Below, one piece after another: positions 55,040 to 64,000 of a stretch of DNA of 64,000 nt. The stretch covers positions 19,515-83,514 of the forward strand of contig CAIZRK010000020.1 in NCBI GenBank assembly GCA_903935355.1, written 5' to 3'. The notes under the pieces were generated by a model, which saw only the letters and a list, made by a program, of their open reading frames with translations, did no database searches and was not told the origin of the DNA. The stretch is from an uncultured beta proteobacterium (lineage in GTDB: Bacteria > Pseudomonadota > Gammaproteobacteria > Burkholderiales > Burkholderiaceae). Position numbers and translations under genes: made by a program. Position 1 is the stretch's first letter. The number at the start of each line of letters is the position of its first letter.

Positions 55040-55789
55040 ATGATGAATAAGTCTAAAGCACTTGATCTTGGTATCAATATCGATCACATCGCTACTTTGC
55101 GTAATGCGCGTGGCACCGTATACCCCAATCCCTTAAAAGCCGCCCTGTTAGCAGAAGAGGCTGGCGCAGATTTAATTACTTTGCACTTGCGAGAAGATCG
55201 TCGCCATATTAAAGATGCTGATTTATTGGCGCTGCGCCCCTTAATTAAAACTCGTATGAATTTGGAGTGCGCCATCACCCCGGAGATGTTGGCAATAGCC
55301 TGTAAAGTGCAGCCTCATGATGTGTGTTTAGTACCAGAAAAGCGTGAAGAAGTAACTACCGAGGGCGGCCTTGATGTAGTTGAGCGCTTTGAAGCGGTGA
55401 AATCTGCAACTTCGCAACTAAAAGCTGCTGGAATTCGAGTCTCTATATTTATTGATCCAGAAGAAAAACAAATACAAGCTGCACAAGATGCAGGCGCGAC
55501 TGTAATTGAATTGCACACTGGGCGCTATGCTGATTTAATGGGCTCTGACCAAGCAGCTGAATTAGAGCGAATTAAAAAAGCAGCGCAATTTGGGGTGAGT
55601 ATCGGCTTAAGAGTTAATGCAGGACATGGTTTGAATGAAGACAATGTCCAGCCAATTGCGGCCATTGCACAATTATCTGAGCTTAATATTGGTCATGCCA
55701 TTGTCGCTGAAGCGCTCTTTAAGGGGTGGAAGCAGGCCATTGTGGATATGAAGTCCTTAATGGCTCAAGGTCGAGCTGAAACTCAGTAA
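55040..55789 (+). CDS. pdxJ: pyridoxine 5'-phosphate synthase
   Basis: A 249-aa TIM-barrel enzyme making PNP from 1-deoxyxylulose phosphate and 3-amino-2-oxopropyl phosphate. The signatures are [44 protein letters not shown], and ELHTGRYA. PdxJ follows recO by 9 bp and precedes acpS by 8 bp, the classical recO-pdxJ-acpS order. Confidence 0.97.
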   Translation: MMNKSKALDLGINIDHIATLRNARGTVYPNPLKAALLAEEAGADLITLHLREDRRHIKDADLLALRPLIKTRMNLECAITPEMLAIACKVQPHDVCLVPEKREEVTTEGGLDVVERFEAVKSATSQLKAAGIRVSIFIDPEEKQIQAAQDAGATVIELHTGRYADLMGSDQAAELERIKKAAQFGVSIGLRVNAGHGLNEDNVQPIAAIAQLSELNIGHAIVAEALFKGWKQAIVDMKSLMAQGRAETQ

Positions 55790-55797
55790 GGGCCAAG

Positions 55798-56190
55798 ATG
55801 ATCGTTGGTATCGGCACTGATATCTTGCAGATTGGGCGCTTACAAGCAGCTTACGATCGAACTCAAGGTCGTCTGGCGGAAAAGATTCTAGGTCCTGATG
55901 AAATGCTGGTCTTTAAGCATCGTCTTGCCAGAAACCATAAACGAGGCATTGCTTTTTTAGCCACACGCTTTGCTGCTAAGGAGGCCTTCTCTAAAGCGAT
56001 TGGTCTGGGTATGCGCATGCCAATGACGTGGCGCTCACTACAGACCTTAAATGAGCCAAGTGGTAAACCGGTTACCTCATATTTGGGTGCGCTGGCAAAG
56101 TTTATGGAGGAAAAAAACTGGCAGGCGCAAGTAACGGTTAGTGATGAGCAAGATATGGCGATTGCTCATGTAATCGTGACTCAAAAGTAA
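55798..56190 (+). CDS. acpS: holo-ACP synthase
   Basis: A 130-aa phosphopantetheinyl transferase that activates Acp[12 protein letters not shown] holds the Mg-binding Asp and [15 protein letters not shown] the catalytic Glu/Lys; [15 protein letters not shown] ends the fold. The 8-bp gap to pdxJ and conserved order suggest a shared transcript; nagZ follows 59 bp later. Confidence 0.96.
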   Translation: MIVGIGTDILQIGRLQAAYDRTQGRLAEKILGPDEMLVFKHRLARNHKRGIAFLATRFAAKEAFSKAIGLGMRMPMTWRSLQTLNEPSGKPVTSYLGALAKFMEEKNWQAQVTVSDEQDMAIAHVIVTQK

Positions 56191-56249
56191 ACTCAAGAAA
56201 TAACCTATCAAAATGCAACAGAACTAATTATTGAAATCACGAGGAAGAG

Positions 56250-57326
56250 ATGAGCAAGTCGACCATGAATCCAGGACCAATTACATTAGATGTAATGGGT
56301 TTGGAATTAAATACCGAAGATCGTCGTCGCATTTTGGATCCGCTAACGGGCGGTGTGATTTTGTTTGGCAGAAATTTTTCCAATCGTCAGCAGCTAACTA
56401 AATTAACTGCTGACATTAAAAAATTGCGTTCGGATGTATTGATCTCCATTGATCACGAGGGCGGGAGAGTACAGCGTTGTAAAACGGATGGCTTTACATA
56501 TCTACCTGCGATGCGCAAATTAGGTGATTTATGGACGGCTAAAAATAAATCAAATCACCTTGCAGAATCGGCTGCACAAGCCATGGCTGCAGCTACTGCC
56601 TGTGGATACATATTAGCTGCCGAGCTGCGCGCTTGCGGGGTTGACTTTAGTTTTACCCCAGTGCTCGATTTAGATTTTGGTCGTAGTGGCGTCATCGGTG
56701 ACCGTTCCTTTAGTCGTGATCCTCAAATTGTTTTCGCCTTGGCCAAGAGCCTGAACGAAGGCCTACGTTTGGCTGGTATGGCTAACTGCGGCAAACATTT
56801 TCCGGGGCATGGTTGGGCAGAGGCAGATTCTCATGTAGCCATTCCAGTAGATGAACGGTCATTGACAGAAATCTTAAACAATGATGCTAAACCCTATGAA
56901 TGGCTTGATCTTAGCTTGGCTGCAGTAATGCCTGCGCACGTGATTTATCCCAAAGTAGACCAGTTGCCCGCTGGTTTTTCTAAGATTTGGTTACATTCAG
57001 TCCTACGTCAAGAGTTGGGTTTCCAAGGCGTTATATTTAGCGACGATCTCTCCATGGAGGGGGCTAGCGTTGCGGGCTCAGTAGTTAAGGGCGCAGAGTT
57101 AGCGCTCAATGCAGGTTGCGATGCCGTGCTGATTTGTAATCGACCTGATCTGGCCGATCAATTGCTCGCTCATCTCAAGGTCAGCAAAGCAAAGCTTGCT
57201 GAATCAGTGATTCGATTAAATCGTTTAATGCCTAAGTCACCTGCATTGTCATGGGATGACCTTCAGAATGAACCGCAATATCAACATGCTCTAGGTTTGC
57301 TTAAGCAATTTAATTTACTTCAATAA
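56250..57326 (+). CDS. nagZ: beta-N-acetylglucosaminidase NagZ (GH3)
   Basis: A 358-aa cytosolic hydrolase that trims GlcNAc from anhydromuropeptides in cell-wall recycling. Substrate/active-site blocks are SIDHEGGRVQR, NCGKHFPGHGWAEADSHV with the His/Asp pair, and the nucleophile in FSDDLSMEGA. The C-terminus carries no extra domain. GAGGAAGAG precedes the ATG. It ends the long rightward run and is convergent with the GNAT gene (11 bp between stops). Confidence 0.94.
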   Translation: MSKSTMNPGPITLDVMGLELNTEDRRRILDPLTGGVILFGRNFSNRQQLTKLTADIKKLRSDVLISIDHEGGRVQRCKTDGFTYLPAMRKLGDLWTAKNKSNHLAESAAQAMAAATACGYILAAELRACGVDFSFTPVLDLDFGRSGVIGDRSFSRDPQIVFALAKSLNEGLRLAGMANCGKHFPGHGWAEADSHVAIPVDERSLTEILNNDAKPYEWLDLSLAAVMPAHVIYPKVDQLPAGFSKIWLHSVLRQELGFQGVIFSDDLSMEGASVAGSVVKGAELALNAGCDAVLICNRPDLADQLLAHLKVSKAKLAESVIRLNRLMPKSPALSWDDLQNEPQYQHALGLLKQFNLLQ

Positions 57327-57337
57327 AAATTTGCGAT

Positions 57338-58342
57338 CTACTTTTTCTGAGAAACCCGATCCCATTCAGAAAGAACATATTTCTTAAGGGTCTCGCCTTG
57401 TGCACGCGCGCAAATAATTTCTTCTGCATTAATGGAGCTATTCATTTTCTGTAAACGAAATATATCGCCTTGAACTGAATAATTTGGTATCCAAGCTCCC
57501 CAAAAGAACCCCATACTTTCCAACTCGGTACAGGCCTGAGCTGCTGCTACCTGGTTGATCGGGAGATTAAGAAAGAGTGCAGCTAAATTCAACGGCTCTA
57601 ACTTACTCAATTGTTGAGATAGGACATTCATGAGATCAGCGCCTATGTGATGAATCTCAATATTGGCCGAGTGATTTATCTCATGAATATCAACAGTCAA
57701 TATAGATTTTCCACTACCTAAAACATTAGATTGAAGGATTTCTCTATCCAATCCAATCACCTGAGATAAACTTTTTAGTACATCAGCATGTTGGCTTGGA
57801 ACGTAAATGGTTTGTACATTACGTTCTAAAGGAAGGTAAAAGGTAATAACGGATCTGCGTGAGTCCGAGAAATTTTGCAAACCTTTCATGACAACATCGG
57901 GTGGAGCGACACTTAATAAGGCCCCTGTTTCATTGCCACCTAAAGTAATCATTTCATCCTGGCTATAGGGGTGGTTCGTCACGCAGGCGGCCCAAAAGCC
58001 AATTAGGTTAAGCTCTTTAGCTAACGCAACTCTTTTTTTAGCAATTTCTTCAGAGATATGATGACCACGGTAAGCTGGGTCAACGAACATTCTTCCAGCC
58101 TCTGGAGAAGTATTATGGGCGCCTTCAAAGGTAAGCGCGCAATGGCCAATAATTTGACCTAAATCGTTTTTGGCGATCACAGATACCATCTGTTTGGCGT
58201 TAATAATTTTGGCAAGTTTTTCTTTGTCATACATTACTTTGATGGGGTAACTATCCCCATAGCATCGCTGGATACATTCGATTAATTGAGGAATGTCATC
58301 AGCAACTAATTTTCTGATTTCTAAGGTTGGGGTATTACTCAT
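57338..58342 (-). CDS. GNAT-type acetyltransferase, two-part protein
   Basis: A 334-aa protein whose first 150 residues show a GNAT fold: LEIRKLVADDIPQLIECIQRCYG at the start and the acetyl-CoA loop in AGRMFVDPAYRGHHISEEIAKK. The remaining 180 residues, from about ITFYLPLERNVQTIYVP, look like a second, degenerate GNAT-like half or a regulatory domain; ESMGFFWGAWIPNY near the end resembles the closing strand of such folds. Substrate and partner are unknown. It lies between nagZ and efp with the efp terminator in its leader. Confidence 0.65.
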   Translation of the reverse strand: MSNTPTLEIRKLVADDIPQLIECIQRCYGDSYPIKVMYDKEKLAKIINAKQMVSVIAKNDLGQIIGHCALTFEGAHNTSPEAGRMFVDPAYRGHHISEEIAKKRVALAKELNLIGFWAACVTNHPYSQDEMITLGGNETGALLSVAPPDVVMKGLQNFSDSRRSVITFYLPLERNVQTIYVPSQHADVLKSLSQVIGLDREILQSNVLGSGKSILTVDIHEINHSANIEIHHIGADLMNVLSQQLSKLEPLNLAALFLNLPINQVAAAQACTELESMGFFWGAWIPNYSVQGDIFRLQKMNSSINAEEIICARAQGETLKKYVLSEWDRVSQKK

Positions 58343-58405
58343 GAATTTTTAGGTTTAAGTTATCAATAGAATGATATTAAGCTTAATGAGGATTGAGGTG
58401 CCAAT

Positions 58406-58429
58406 AAAAAAGCCCGGCATGCCGGGCTT
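58406..58429 (-). terminator. intrinsic terminator after efp
   Basis: A perfect 20-bp palindrome (58410-58429, AAGCCCGGCATGCCGGGCTT) runs on the minus strand into a U tract. It is 21 bp beyond the efp stop and also lies in the leader of the GNAT gene. Confidence 0.88.
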
Positions 58430-58449
58430 ATAGCTCACTAATTTAATTC

Positions 58450-59010
58450 TTAGTTAGCGCGGCTACGATACTCACCATTGCGAGTATCAATTTCAATCTT
58501 GTCTCCAGTATTGCAGAATAGGGGTACTTGCAATTCATAGCCAGTGGCTAATTTTGCAGTTTTTAATACTTTACCTGAGCTAGTATCACCTTTAACTGCT
58601 GGTTCTGTGTAGATGATTTCACGAACCAAAGAGTTTGGCATGGCAACTGAAAGTGCTTTACCTTCATAGAACACGACTTCACATGGCATACCTTCTTCTA
58701 GGTAGTTCAAGGCATCGCCCATGAATTCAGATTCAACCTCGTATTGGTTGTAATCAGCATCCATAAATACATACATAGGATCTGCGAAATAAGAATAAGT
58801 ACATTCTTTCTTATCGAGAATCACGACATCAAACTTGTCATCAGCTTTAAATACGCCTTCGTTTGGAGCGCCAGTTAATAAGTTCTTAAATTTCATTTTG
58901 ACAACAGAGGAGTTACGGCCAGAGCGGCTGTATTCGGCTTTCAAAACGACCATGGCATCAGTGCCAATCATGACTACGTTACCAACGCGGAGTTCTTGTG
59001 CTGTTTTCAT
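58450..59010 (-). CDS. efp: elongation factor P, rhamnosylation type (Arg32)
   Basis: A 186-aa EF-P that rescues ribosomes at polyproline stretches. The KOW-like domain I has the loop [11 protein letters not shown] with arginine at residue 32, the residue that EarP rhamnosylates; lysine-type EF-P has Lys there. The OB domains II/III end in [18 protein letters not shown]. The earP gene directly upstream on the same strand (87 bp) confirms the modification type. A terminator follows efp. Confidence 0.96.
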   Translation of the reverse strand: MKTAQELRVGNVVMIGTDAMVVLKAEYSRSGRNSSVVKMKFKNLLTGAPNEGVFKADDKFDVVILDKKECTYSYFADPMYVFMDADYNQYEVESEFMGDALNYLEEGMPCEVVFYEGKALSVAMPNSLVREIIYTEPAVKGDTSSGKVLKTAKLATGYELQVPLFCNTGDKIEIDTRNGEYRSRAN

Positions 59011-59097
59011 CTTGCTATTCCTGAGTGCAGAGCGGATTTTCTGCGTTTTTTATCAAAGACAAGATTGTAACCGCCCAATAGCATTAAAACCGCTTAC

Positions 59098-60168
59098 TTA
59101 GGCTACGAAGTTGATTAGACGGGCAGCTAAGCCTCCATCCCCTTGCTTTAGCAGTAATTTGGTTCGCCAAGCCATGGAATGACTGCTCCAGTCATCAATC
59201 TGAGTAATCCAGTGAGATGGTAGCTTCCAGTGCATGGCATCAATACAGGCTGTTTTAACGCTTTCACTAGCCGATTCTAGGTAGAGGGCTAAAAAGGCTG
59301 CTAATTTAACCTCATGTGCGTGGTCATCTTGGGGGTAAATATGCCAAATAAATGGTTTTCCCGCCAACTGGGCTCGCACAAATGAATCCTCACCCCTAAC
59401 AATATTGAAATCACACTGTGAAAGAACCCAGTCATATTCATCTTGCGAAACAAAGGGTACGCAGAGCAGTTGAATATGGGATGAAAGATTTATGGCATTG
59501 CCACTAGATAGGTTTAACTGTTCGATCTGTCCGTATGTGAGTACCACATCAAAATCTTCACCGATTGTGCCAAGGTCTTCTAACCACTTCTTTAAGGGGG
59601 CGCTTGGGTAGCAAAAGACGCTGATTCTTTTTGTATGGGGTCGTAATTGAGACCAGGTGGGCTTTAAAGCAGGGGGAATATGGGCCTTAGTCGTTTCGGC
59701 TTGCTTGGGTATGGGGTCTATCAAAAGCCCCCCTGAATTGTCATGAAACCCTGGAAAGAAGAAGTATTTAGGAAGACCATGGGCTTGTGGAGAGGCTTTT
59801 CCATGAAAATCTTCAATCCAAGGTTCAGCACTCAAATATTCGAGGTTAATAATGATGGGTTTGTGGGGGGCGATGAACAATCCTGCAAGATAGCGATCGG
59901 GAAGTTTGCAGCCAAAAGCTTCGATTACTACATCTGGAGTTTGAACGGGGTGGCGGTTATTGCTAAAACTTGCTTCCCAGGGCTCAAAATCCACTCTTTG
60001 CTTGATTGATTGGTCAAGCCCAGAAGCGAGTAAATTAAGAGTGGGTAGATCATCGCAGAAAATGCGAACGCTTTGGCCATGAAGACTTGTTAAGCTTCTA
60101 GCTAGACGCCAGCAAATACCAGCATCACCATAGTTATCGACGATTTGGCAAAATATATCCCAACGCAT
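59098..60168 (-). CDS. earP: EF-P arginine rhamnosyltransferase EarP
   Basis: A 356-aa inverting GT-B glycosyltransferase (former DUF2331) that uses dTDP-L-rhamnose to modify Arg32 of [25 protein letters not shown] holds both catalytic/fold aspartates (Asp11 and Asp15), and [25 protein letters not shown] binds the nucleotide sugar. The length is family-normal. Its ATG overlaps that of the divergent uvrC by 2 bp. Rhamnose synthesis genes (rml) are not in the window. Confidence 0.94.
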   Translation of the reverse strand: MRWDIFCQIVDNYGDAGICWRLARSLTSLHGQSVRIFCDDLPTLNLLASGLDQSIKQRVDFEPWEASFSNNRHPVQTPDVVIEAFGCKLPDRYLAGLFIAPHKPIIINLEYLSAEPWIEDFHGKASPQAHGLPKYFFFPGFHDNSGGLLIDPIPKQAETTKAHIPPALKPTWSQLRPHTKRISVFCYPSAPLKKWLEDLGTIGEDFDVVLTYGQIEQLNLSSGNAINLSSHIQLLCVPFVSQDEYDWVLSQCDFNIVRGEDSFVRAQLAGKPFIWHIYPQDDHAHEVKLAAFLALYLESASESVKTACIDAMHWKLPSHWITQIDDWSSHSMAWRTKLLLKQGDGGLAARLINFVA

Positions 60169-62083
60169 GAGTAATTCGCTTTTTGAAAACCTTCAGCAGG
60201 ACGTTAAACGGCTTCCCGGATTGCCGGGGGTGTATCGCTTTTTTGATGCGGCGGGGCAGGTTCTATATGTAGGCAAAGCGCGCAACCTTAAAAAGCGTGT
60301 TTCTAGTTATTTTCAGCGAACTGTGCTTTCCCCACGTATTGCGCTCATGGTGGGAAAAATAGCTCGCTATGAAACAACGGTAACACGGACCGAAACCGAG
60401 GCTTTAATTTTAGAGAACAATCTCATTAAAGAGTTGGCTCCCCCTTTTAATATTTTGTTTCGAGATGATAAGTCTTACCCCTATGTGATGCTGACCGGCC
60501 ATGAATTTCCGAGGCTAGCATCCTATCGTGGCAAGGTGGACAAGCGCAACCATTACTTTGGACCATTTCCCAACTCTTGGGCGGTGCGCAATAGCGTGCA
60601 AATTTTGCAAAAGGTGTTTCGATTGCGGACCTGCGAAGATTCTGTTTTTAAAAATCGCAGTCGTCCTTGTTTATTACACCAAATTCATCGTTGCAGCGCT
60701 CCTTGCGTGGGTCGCTTGAGTAGCCAGCAATATGGTCTTGATGTAGCACAAGCCACACGATTTTTAGAGGGTGATCATAGCCGCGTTTTATCTGAGCTTG
60801 AAAAAGAAATGCACGCTCATAGTGAGGCCATGGAGTTTGAAATGGCGGCAGTTTTGAGGGACCGAATTGCGGACCTGTCTGGGGTACTCCAACAACAGTC
60901 TATGGATACAGTTGCTGATGGTGAGGGTGATGTCGATGTTATTGCCGTAGCGCAAATGGAGGGCTTAGTCTGCGTTAACTTAGCGATGATTCGGGGGGGT
61001 CGCCATCTGGGGGATCGAGCATACTTTCCGAAAGGATTGCGTTCTGTCGCTGGAGAATTACCTCCCCCTGCTGAAATTTTGCAAGCCTTTATTGCACAAC
61101 ATTACTTAGAGGGTAAGGTGAGTGATGCTGACTTCTCAACTAATCTCATTCCCCCAGTACTAGTTCTAAATCATCCATTACAAACCGCAACTGATGATGG
61201 GGTTACAGTAGTGGAAACCCCGCCACAAGATCTCCATGATCTTTTAAATGCACAGGCTGGGCGAAAGATTACATTCTTACATCAACCCCAGGGGCAACGC
61301 CGGCACTGGCTTGCTATGGCTGAAGGCAATGCCAAAATTGCCATTGCCAAGCGATTAGTTGAGACTGGTGGTCAACTGCTCAGGGCTCGCTCCTTAGCAG
61401 ACATATTAGGCCTGGAGCTAGAGAGTTTGGATCAGTTGCGAATTGAATGTTTTGATATTAGCCACACCTCTGGTGAAGCGACTCAAGCTTCGTGTGTAGT
61501 GTATGCAAAAAATGACATGCAATCGAGTGAGTATCGTCGTTTTAATATCAAGGATATTACCCCTGGCGATGACTATGCGGCAATGCGCCAAGTCCTGCAT
61601 AGGCGCTATGCCAACTTTCAGGAGCTACCAGTAGAGAAGATGCCCCAAGTCATTTTGGTAGATGGCGGCAAAGGACAGGTAGAAATGGCGAGACAAGTCC
61701 TTTCTGAATTCGGGATGGATGTGGGATTAATTGTGGGCGTAGCAAAAGGGGAGGGTCGTAAAGTAGGCCTAGAAACCCTGATTTTTGCGGATGAGAGAAA
61801 ACCACTTGAATTGGGTATTGACAGTGCAGCACTCCTGTTAGTAGCTCAGATTCGGGATGAGGCACATCGCTTTGCCATTACGGGCATGCGAGCTAAGCGT
61901 GCAAAAGTAAGAACCATATCAAGGCTAGAAGAAATTGAAGGAATCGGCGCTAAGCGTCGCCAAAAGCTACTAGCGCGATTTGGGGGTTTACGAGGTGTTG
62001 CCAATGCTAGTATCGAGGAATTGGCTGGAGTAGAGGGCATCTCTACTGCCTTGGCAGAGCAAATCTACGGACAACTTCATTGA
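60167..62083 (+). CDS. uvrC: excinuclease ABC subunit C
   Basis: A 638-aa nuclease making both incisions in nucleotide excision repair. The GIY-YIG domain has [25 protein letters not shown]; a UVR motif region follows ([16 protein letters not shown]); the C-terminal RNase H-like domain has [18 protein letters not shown]; tandem HhH motifs end it ([20 protein letters not shown]). Its start codon shares two bases with the start codon of earP on the other strand. pgsA follows 36 bp later. Confidence 0.96.
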   Translation: MSNSLFENLQQDVKRLPGLPGVYRFFDAAGQVLYVGKARNLKKRVSSYFQRTVLSPRIALMVGKIARYETTVTRTETEALILENNLIKELAPPFNILFRDDKSYPYVMLTGHEFPRLASYRGKVDKRNHYFGPFPNSWAVRNSVQILQKVFRLRTCEDSVFKNRSRPCLLHQIHRCSAPCVGRLSSQQYGLDVAQATRFLEGDHSRVLSELEKEMHAHSEAMEFEMAAVLRDRIADLSGVLQQQSMDTVADGEGDVDVIAVAQMEGLVCVNLAMIRGGRHLGDRAYFPKGLRSVAGELPPPAEILQAFIAQHYLEGKVSDADFSTNLIPPVLVLNHPLQTATDDGVTVVETPPQDLHDLLNAQAGRKITFLHQPQGQRRHWLAMAEGNAKIAIAKRLVETGGQLLRARSLADILGLELESLDQLRIECFDISHTSGEATQASCVVYAKNDMQSSEYRRFNIKDITPGDDYAAMRQVLHRRYANFQELPVEKMPQVILVDGGKGQVEMARQVLSEFGMDVGLIVGVAKGEGRKVGLETLIFADERKPLELGIDSAALLLVAQIRDEAHRFAITGMRAKRAKVRTISRLEEIEGIGAKRRQKLLARFGGLRGVANASIEELAGVEGISTALAEQIYGQLH

Positions 62084-62119
62084 GCTCCCACTCGCCATGC
62101 ATTAGTTTATGCTTGAGTC

Positions 62120-62695
62120 ATGCCTTTTAATCTACCCATCGCCCTAACTTGGTTACGTGTTGCAGCCATTCCCTTGTTGGTGGTCATTTTTTATCTACCA
62201 AGCACCTGGTTTAGTCCTTTTGAAAAGAACCTGATTGCTACAGTCATTTTTGTTTTAGCAGCCCTAACTGATTGGCTAGATGGTTTCTTAGCGCGCCGTA
62301 TGAAACAAGAATCTGCTTTTGGGCAGTTTCTTGATCCTGTGGCTGACAAACTCATTGTTGCGGCGGCCTTATTAGTGCTACTCAATATGGACCGCGTTCA
62401 GGTTTGGGTGGCTTTGGTCATCATTGGCCGTGAAATTACGATCTCTGCGTTAAGGGAATGGATGGCACTCCTTGGAGCAGGAAAAAGTGTGGCCGTACAT
62501 TTGGTGGGCAAGCTCAAAACCACGGCACAACTGGTAGCTATTCCATTTTTACTGCTGAATGACACCTTATTTGGGTGGCTTGATTGCGCGCGCGTAGGCA
62601 CTTGGTTAATCTGGATCGCATCATTTTTAACGCTTTGGTCGATGTTTTATTACATGAAAAAAGCTTTGCCACAATTGCTTGATAAAGCGCACTAA
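62120..62695 (+). CDS. pgsA: CDP-diacylglycerol--glycerol-3-phosphate 3-phosphatidyltransferase
   Basis: A 191-aa membrane enzyme for phosphatidylglycerophosphate synthesis. The CDP-alcohol phosphotransferase signature is complete: DWLDGFLARRMKQESAFGQFLDPVADK with the metal-binding Asp residues. It has four or more hydrophobic helices, including the N-terminal ALTWLRVAAIPLLVV and the C-terminal WLIWIASFLTLWSMFYY. The order uvrC-pgsA-tRNA-Gly-tRNA-Cys matches E. coli (uvrC-pgsA-glyW-cysT). Confidence 0.95.
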   Translation: MPFNLPIALTWLRVAAIPLLVVIFYLPSTWFSPFEKNLIATVIFVLAALTDWLDGFLARRMKQESAFGQFLDPVADKLIVAAALLVLLNMDRVQVWVALVIIGREITISALREWMALLGAGKSVAVHLVGKLKTTAQLVAIPFLLLNDTLFGWLDCARVGTWLIWIASFLTLWSMFYYMKKALPQLLDKAH

Positions 62696-62755
62696 GCACA
62701 GCAAACCTAAGTCTTATATAGCTTTTTGAGATCTTTCTCACCCGACTTTATTTGT

Positions 62756-62785
62756 TTTACTAACAAATAATGCCTTCCCTAGAAT
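62756..62785 (+). promoter_or_regulatory. candidate promoter of the tRNA-Gly gene
   Basis: TTTACT (62756-62761) and TAGAAT (62780-62785) with an 18-bp spacer, placed about 26 bp before the tRNA. A TAGTTT/AAACTA inverted repeat (62785-62799) overlaps its start region. Confidence 0.35.
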
Positions 62786-62811
62786 AGTTTGTTAAACTAC
62801 TGCCCTGTTAC

Positions 62812-62887
62812 GCGGGAATAGCTCAGCTGGTAGAGCGATACCTTGCCAAGGTATAGGTCGGGAGTTCGAACCTCCTTTCCCGCTCCA
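62812..62887 (+). tRNA. tRNA-Gly (GCC)
   Basis: A 76-nt cloverleaf with acceptor GCGGGAA/TTCCCGC, D-arm AGCTCAGC-like, anticodon GCC inside the stem CCTTG..CAAGG region, T-arm GGTTCGAACC-type (GAGTTCGAACCTC) and an encoded CCA end. Confidence 0.96.
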
Positions 62888-62893
62888 AGTTCG

Positions 62894-62923
62894 ATGGGAA
62901 GCCCTTAAAAGCTTCCCATTTTT
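62894..62923 (+). terminator. intrinsic terminator between the two tRNA genes
   Basis: ATGGGAAGC (62894-62902) and GCTTCCCAT (62911-62919) form a 9-bp stem with an 8-nt loop followed by TTTT. It would separate tRNA-Gly from tRNA-Cys or give partial termination. Confidence 0.7.
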
Positions 62924-62938
62924 GATTTCAGTATCTGT

Positions 62939-63012
62939 GGCGCGTTGGCCGAGTGGTTAGGCAGGAGCCTGCAAAGCTTCGTACGGGGGTTCGATTCCCT
63001 CACGCGCCTCCA
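62939..63012 (+). tRNA. tRNA-Cys (GCA)
   Basis: A 74-nt cloverleaf: acceptor GGCGCGT/ACGCGCC, anticodon loop CTGCAAA with anticodon GCA between GGAGC and GCTTC, T-loop GGTTCGATTCC and encoded CCA. The E. coli cluster has tRNA-Leu next; none is found here. Confidence 0.96.
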
Positions 63013-63098
63013 GTGATTTAGCTTGACGATGAATGGACTTCACCTAAAATACTTTTTAACGAGAGTATGTCAATCGTATTTATGACTAAAGCGAAAAA

Positions 63099-63560
63099 AT
63101 GATTTCATTACGAGCACTTAAGATCATCACACCGACACTGTTTCTGTCTGCGCTATTGGCTGCCTGCGCATCTTCCGGAGATTCTCCAACTGGAACTCCT
63201 AGCGAGGTCCAAGAGATTCAGACTCAGCTCTTAGGTGATATGCCTTTGCCACAAGGCGCACGCATACTGGGCTCGGACTCCATTATTATTGGTCGCGGTA
63301 ATGAATGGGTTGGACGTGCAGTCGTTAATGCACTTCAAGGTGCAACTGATGTATATGCATTTTTTCAGTCGGAATATCCAAAGGGTGGCTGGACTACAGT
63401 TACGGCAGTAAAGGCTAAAACCAGTATTTTGGTTTTTACTAAAGGCGATAGAACTGCCACTATTGAAATCGTTGACGGATCAATTGGTGGACCTAAATCT
63501 CAAATCATTATTACCTCTTCGCCTAAGAATGCAAACGTAGTGGCACCAAGTAAAAAATAA
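63099..63560 (+). CDS. lipoprotein of unknown function
   Basis: A 153-aa lipoprotein: the signal peptide ends in LLAA-C (Cys23). The mature part is a small soluble domain with DMPLPQGARILGSDSIIIG, GATDVYAFFQSEYPKGGW and VKAKTSILVFTKGDRTATIEI strands. The pattern of a PxGA loop, then YxFF...PKGGW, recurs in beta-rich envelope lipoproteins near lexA, but I cannot name it. It is convergent with lexA across a bidirectional terminator. Confidence 0.65.
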   Translation: MISLRALKIITPTLFLSALLAACASSGDSPTGTPSEVQEIQTQLLGDMPLPQGARILGSDSIIIGRGNEWVGRAVVNALQGATDVYAFFQSEYPKGGWTTVTAVKAKTSILVFTKGDRTATIEIVDGSIGGPKSQIIITSSPKNANVVAPSKK

Positions 63561-63586
63561 GTCGCTACAAATAATTAAAGGAATAA

Positions 63587-63620
63587 AAAAGGCCTCAGTT
63601 CATTCAACACGAGGCCTTTT
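63587..63620. terminator. bidirectional intrinsic terminator
   Basis: AAAAGGCCTC (63587-63596) and GAGGCCTTTT (63611-63620) form a 10-bp stem with a 14-nt loop and A/T runs on both sides. It ends the lipoprotein gene and lexA. Confidence 0.85.
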
Positions 63621-63640
63621 GTTATTTTAGATGTTATGGC

Positions 63641-64000
63641 TTACAAGCCACCAGCTCTAATGAGACCAACTGCCTGACCTTCTACTGCGAAGTTCGGTTG
63701 ACGACTATCTACCAAAATGTTTTTAAAGTCTGGGTTCTCTGCTTGTAATTCAATCACCATGCCATCTGCAGTTTTCTTTTGGTTCCAACGTTTCACTGTA
63801 ACTTCATCATCTAAGCGCGCTACTACGATATCGCCATTACGCACATCAGATGTTTTTCTGACGGCCAGATAATCGCCATCCAAAATGCCCGCATCGCGCA
63901 TACTCATACCAACTACTTTTAATAAGTAATCCGCACCCTTGCTAAATAAACTCGGATCAATCGGCACTTGTTTTTCAATGTGCTCAATAGCCATGATGGG
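63641..64000 (-). CDS. lexA: SOS repressor LexA, C-terminal part (5' end beyond window)
   Basis: The 120 in-frame codons to the window edge are the C-terminal peptidase half of LexA; the DNA-binding half and cleavage site lie outside. The catalytic Ser is in [19 protein letters not shown] and the Lys in VKRWN after [32 protein letters not shown] is typical of proteobacterial LexA. The ATG at 63994 is internal, not a start. Operators for this gene would lie beyond the window. Confidence 0.93.
   Translation of the reverse strand, partial: PIMAIEHIEKQVPIDPSLFSKGADYLLKVVGMSMRDAGILDGDYLAVRKTSDVRNGDIVVARLDDEVTVKRWNQKKTADGMVIELQAENPDFKNILVDSRQPNFAVEGQAVGLIRAGGL

Noticed and set aside
63992-63994. 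ATG that could be taken as a lexA start
   Set aside because: The frame continues upstream to the window edge and the residues match the LexA interior, so it is an internal methionine of a partial gene.
1-64000. Search for CRISPR arrays, insertion sequences, prophage genes, toxin-antitoxin pairs and defence genes
   Set aside because: No spaced direct repeats, transposase, integrase or phage structural motifs were seen by eye; the window is housekeeping backbone.

Overview
The window reads as a chromosomal backbone segment of a small-genome betaproteobacterium. The best match is Burkholderiaceae of the Polynucleobacter type. The grounds are moderate-to-low G+C, short intergenic gaps, betaproteobacterial gene orders (rpsP-rimM-trmD-rplS; plsX-fabH-fabD-fabG-acpP-fabF-mucD-lepA-lepB-rnc-era-recO-pdxJ-acpS-nagZ; orn/M48 protease/rsgA; rne//rluC) and an EarP-type EF-P modification pair. 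The genus assignment is inference from gene order and protein character, not from a search.

Layout. 1-4 kb: the 3'-truncated end of a ubiquinone hydroxylase gene, a ComEA-like helix-hairpin-helix protein, cysM and mltB. 4-10.3 kb: a deacetylase-family protein followed by an acyl-activation/oxidation set (acyl-CoA synthetase, EtfB, EtfA, acyl-CoA dehydrogenase). 10.3-11.4 kb: two small envelope proteins. 11.6-13.9 kb: the rpsP ribosomal operon, with a repeated-arm hairpin between rpsP and rimM. 13.9-20.4 kb: Nudix hydrolase, AmpE/CobD-like membrane protein, rsgA, M48 protease, orn, mog, pmbA. 20.4-31.5 kb: an orphan TakP-like TRAP binding protein, folA-thyA, a ferredoxin/ferredoxin reductase pair, a ketopantoate reductase-like gene, an unrecognised gene, a complete TRAP transporter (DctP, DctQ and an unusually long DctM) and a 2-hydroxyacid dehydrogenase. 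31.5-34.6 kb: moeA-mobA-moaA. 34.7-39.5 kb: RNase E with a long structured leader, divergent from rluC and a HAD phosphatase. 39.5-42 kb: S49 peptidase, RsmI-like methylase, Maf protein. 42-57.3 kb: yceD-rpmF-plsX, fatty-acid synthesis, then translation, secretion and RNA-processing genes through to nagZ. 57.3-64 kb: a GNAT protein, efp-earP, uvrC-pgsA, tRNA-Gly and tRNA-Cys, a lipoprotein and the 3' half of lexA.

The genes are mostly housekeeping: lipid synthesis, translation and its quality control, cell-wall recycling, DNA repair, and cofactor synthesis (Moco, PLP, folate, ubiquinone). The metabolic theme is organic-acid and acyl uptake and oxidation through TRAP transport, acyl-CoA dehydrogenase/ETF and a hydroxyacid dehydrogenase. 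I see no insertion sequence, prophage, CRISPR array, toxin-antitoxin pair or defence system, and no convincing undescribed multi-gene system. The points most worth a second look are regulatory or structural: the rne leader, the rpsP-rimM hairpin, the start-codon overlap of earP and uvrC, a hydroxyacid-dehydrogenase gene remnant, the enlarged DctM, and a few unrecognised proteins.
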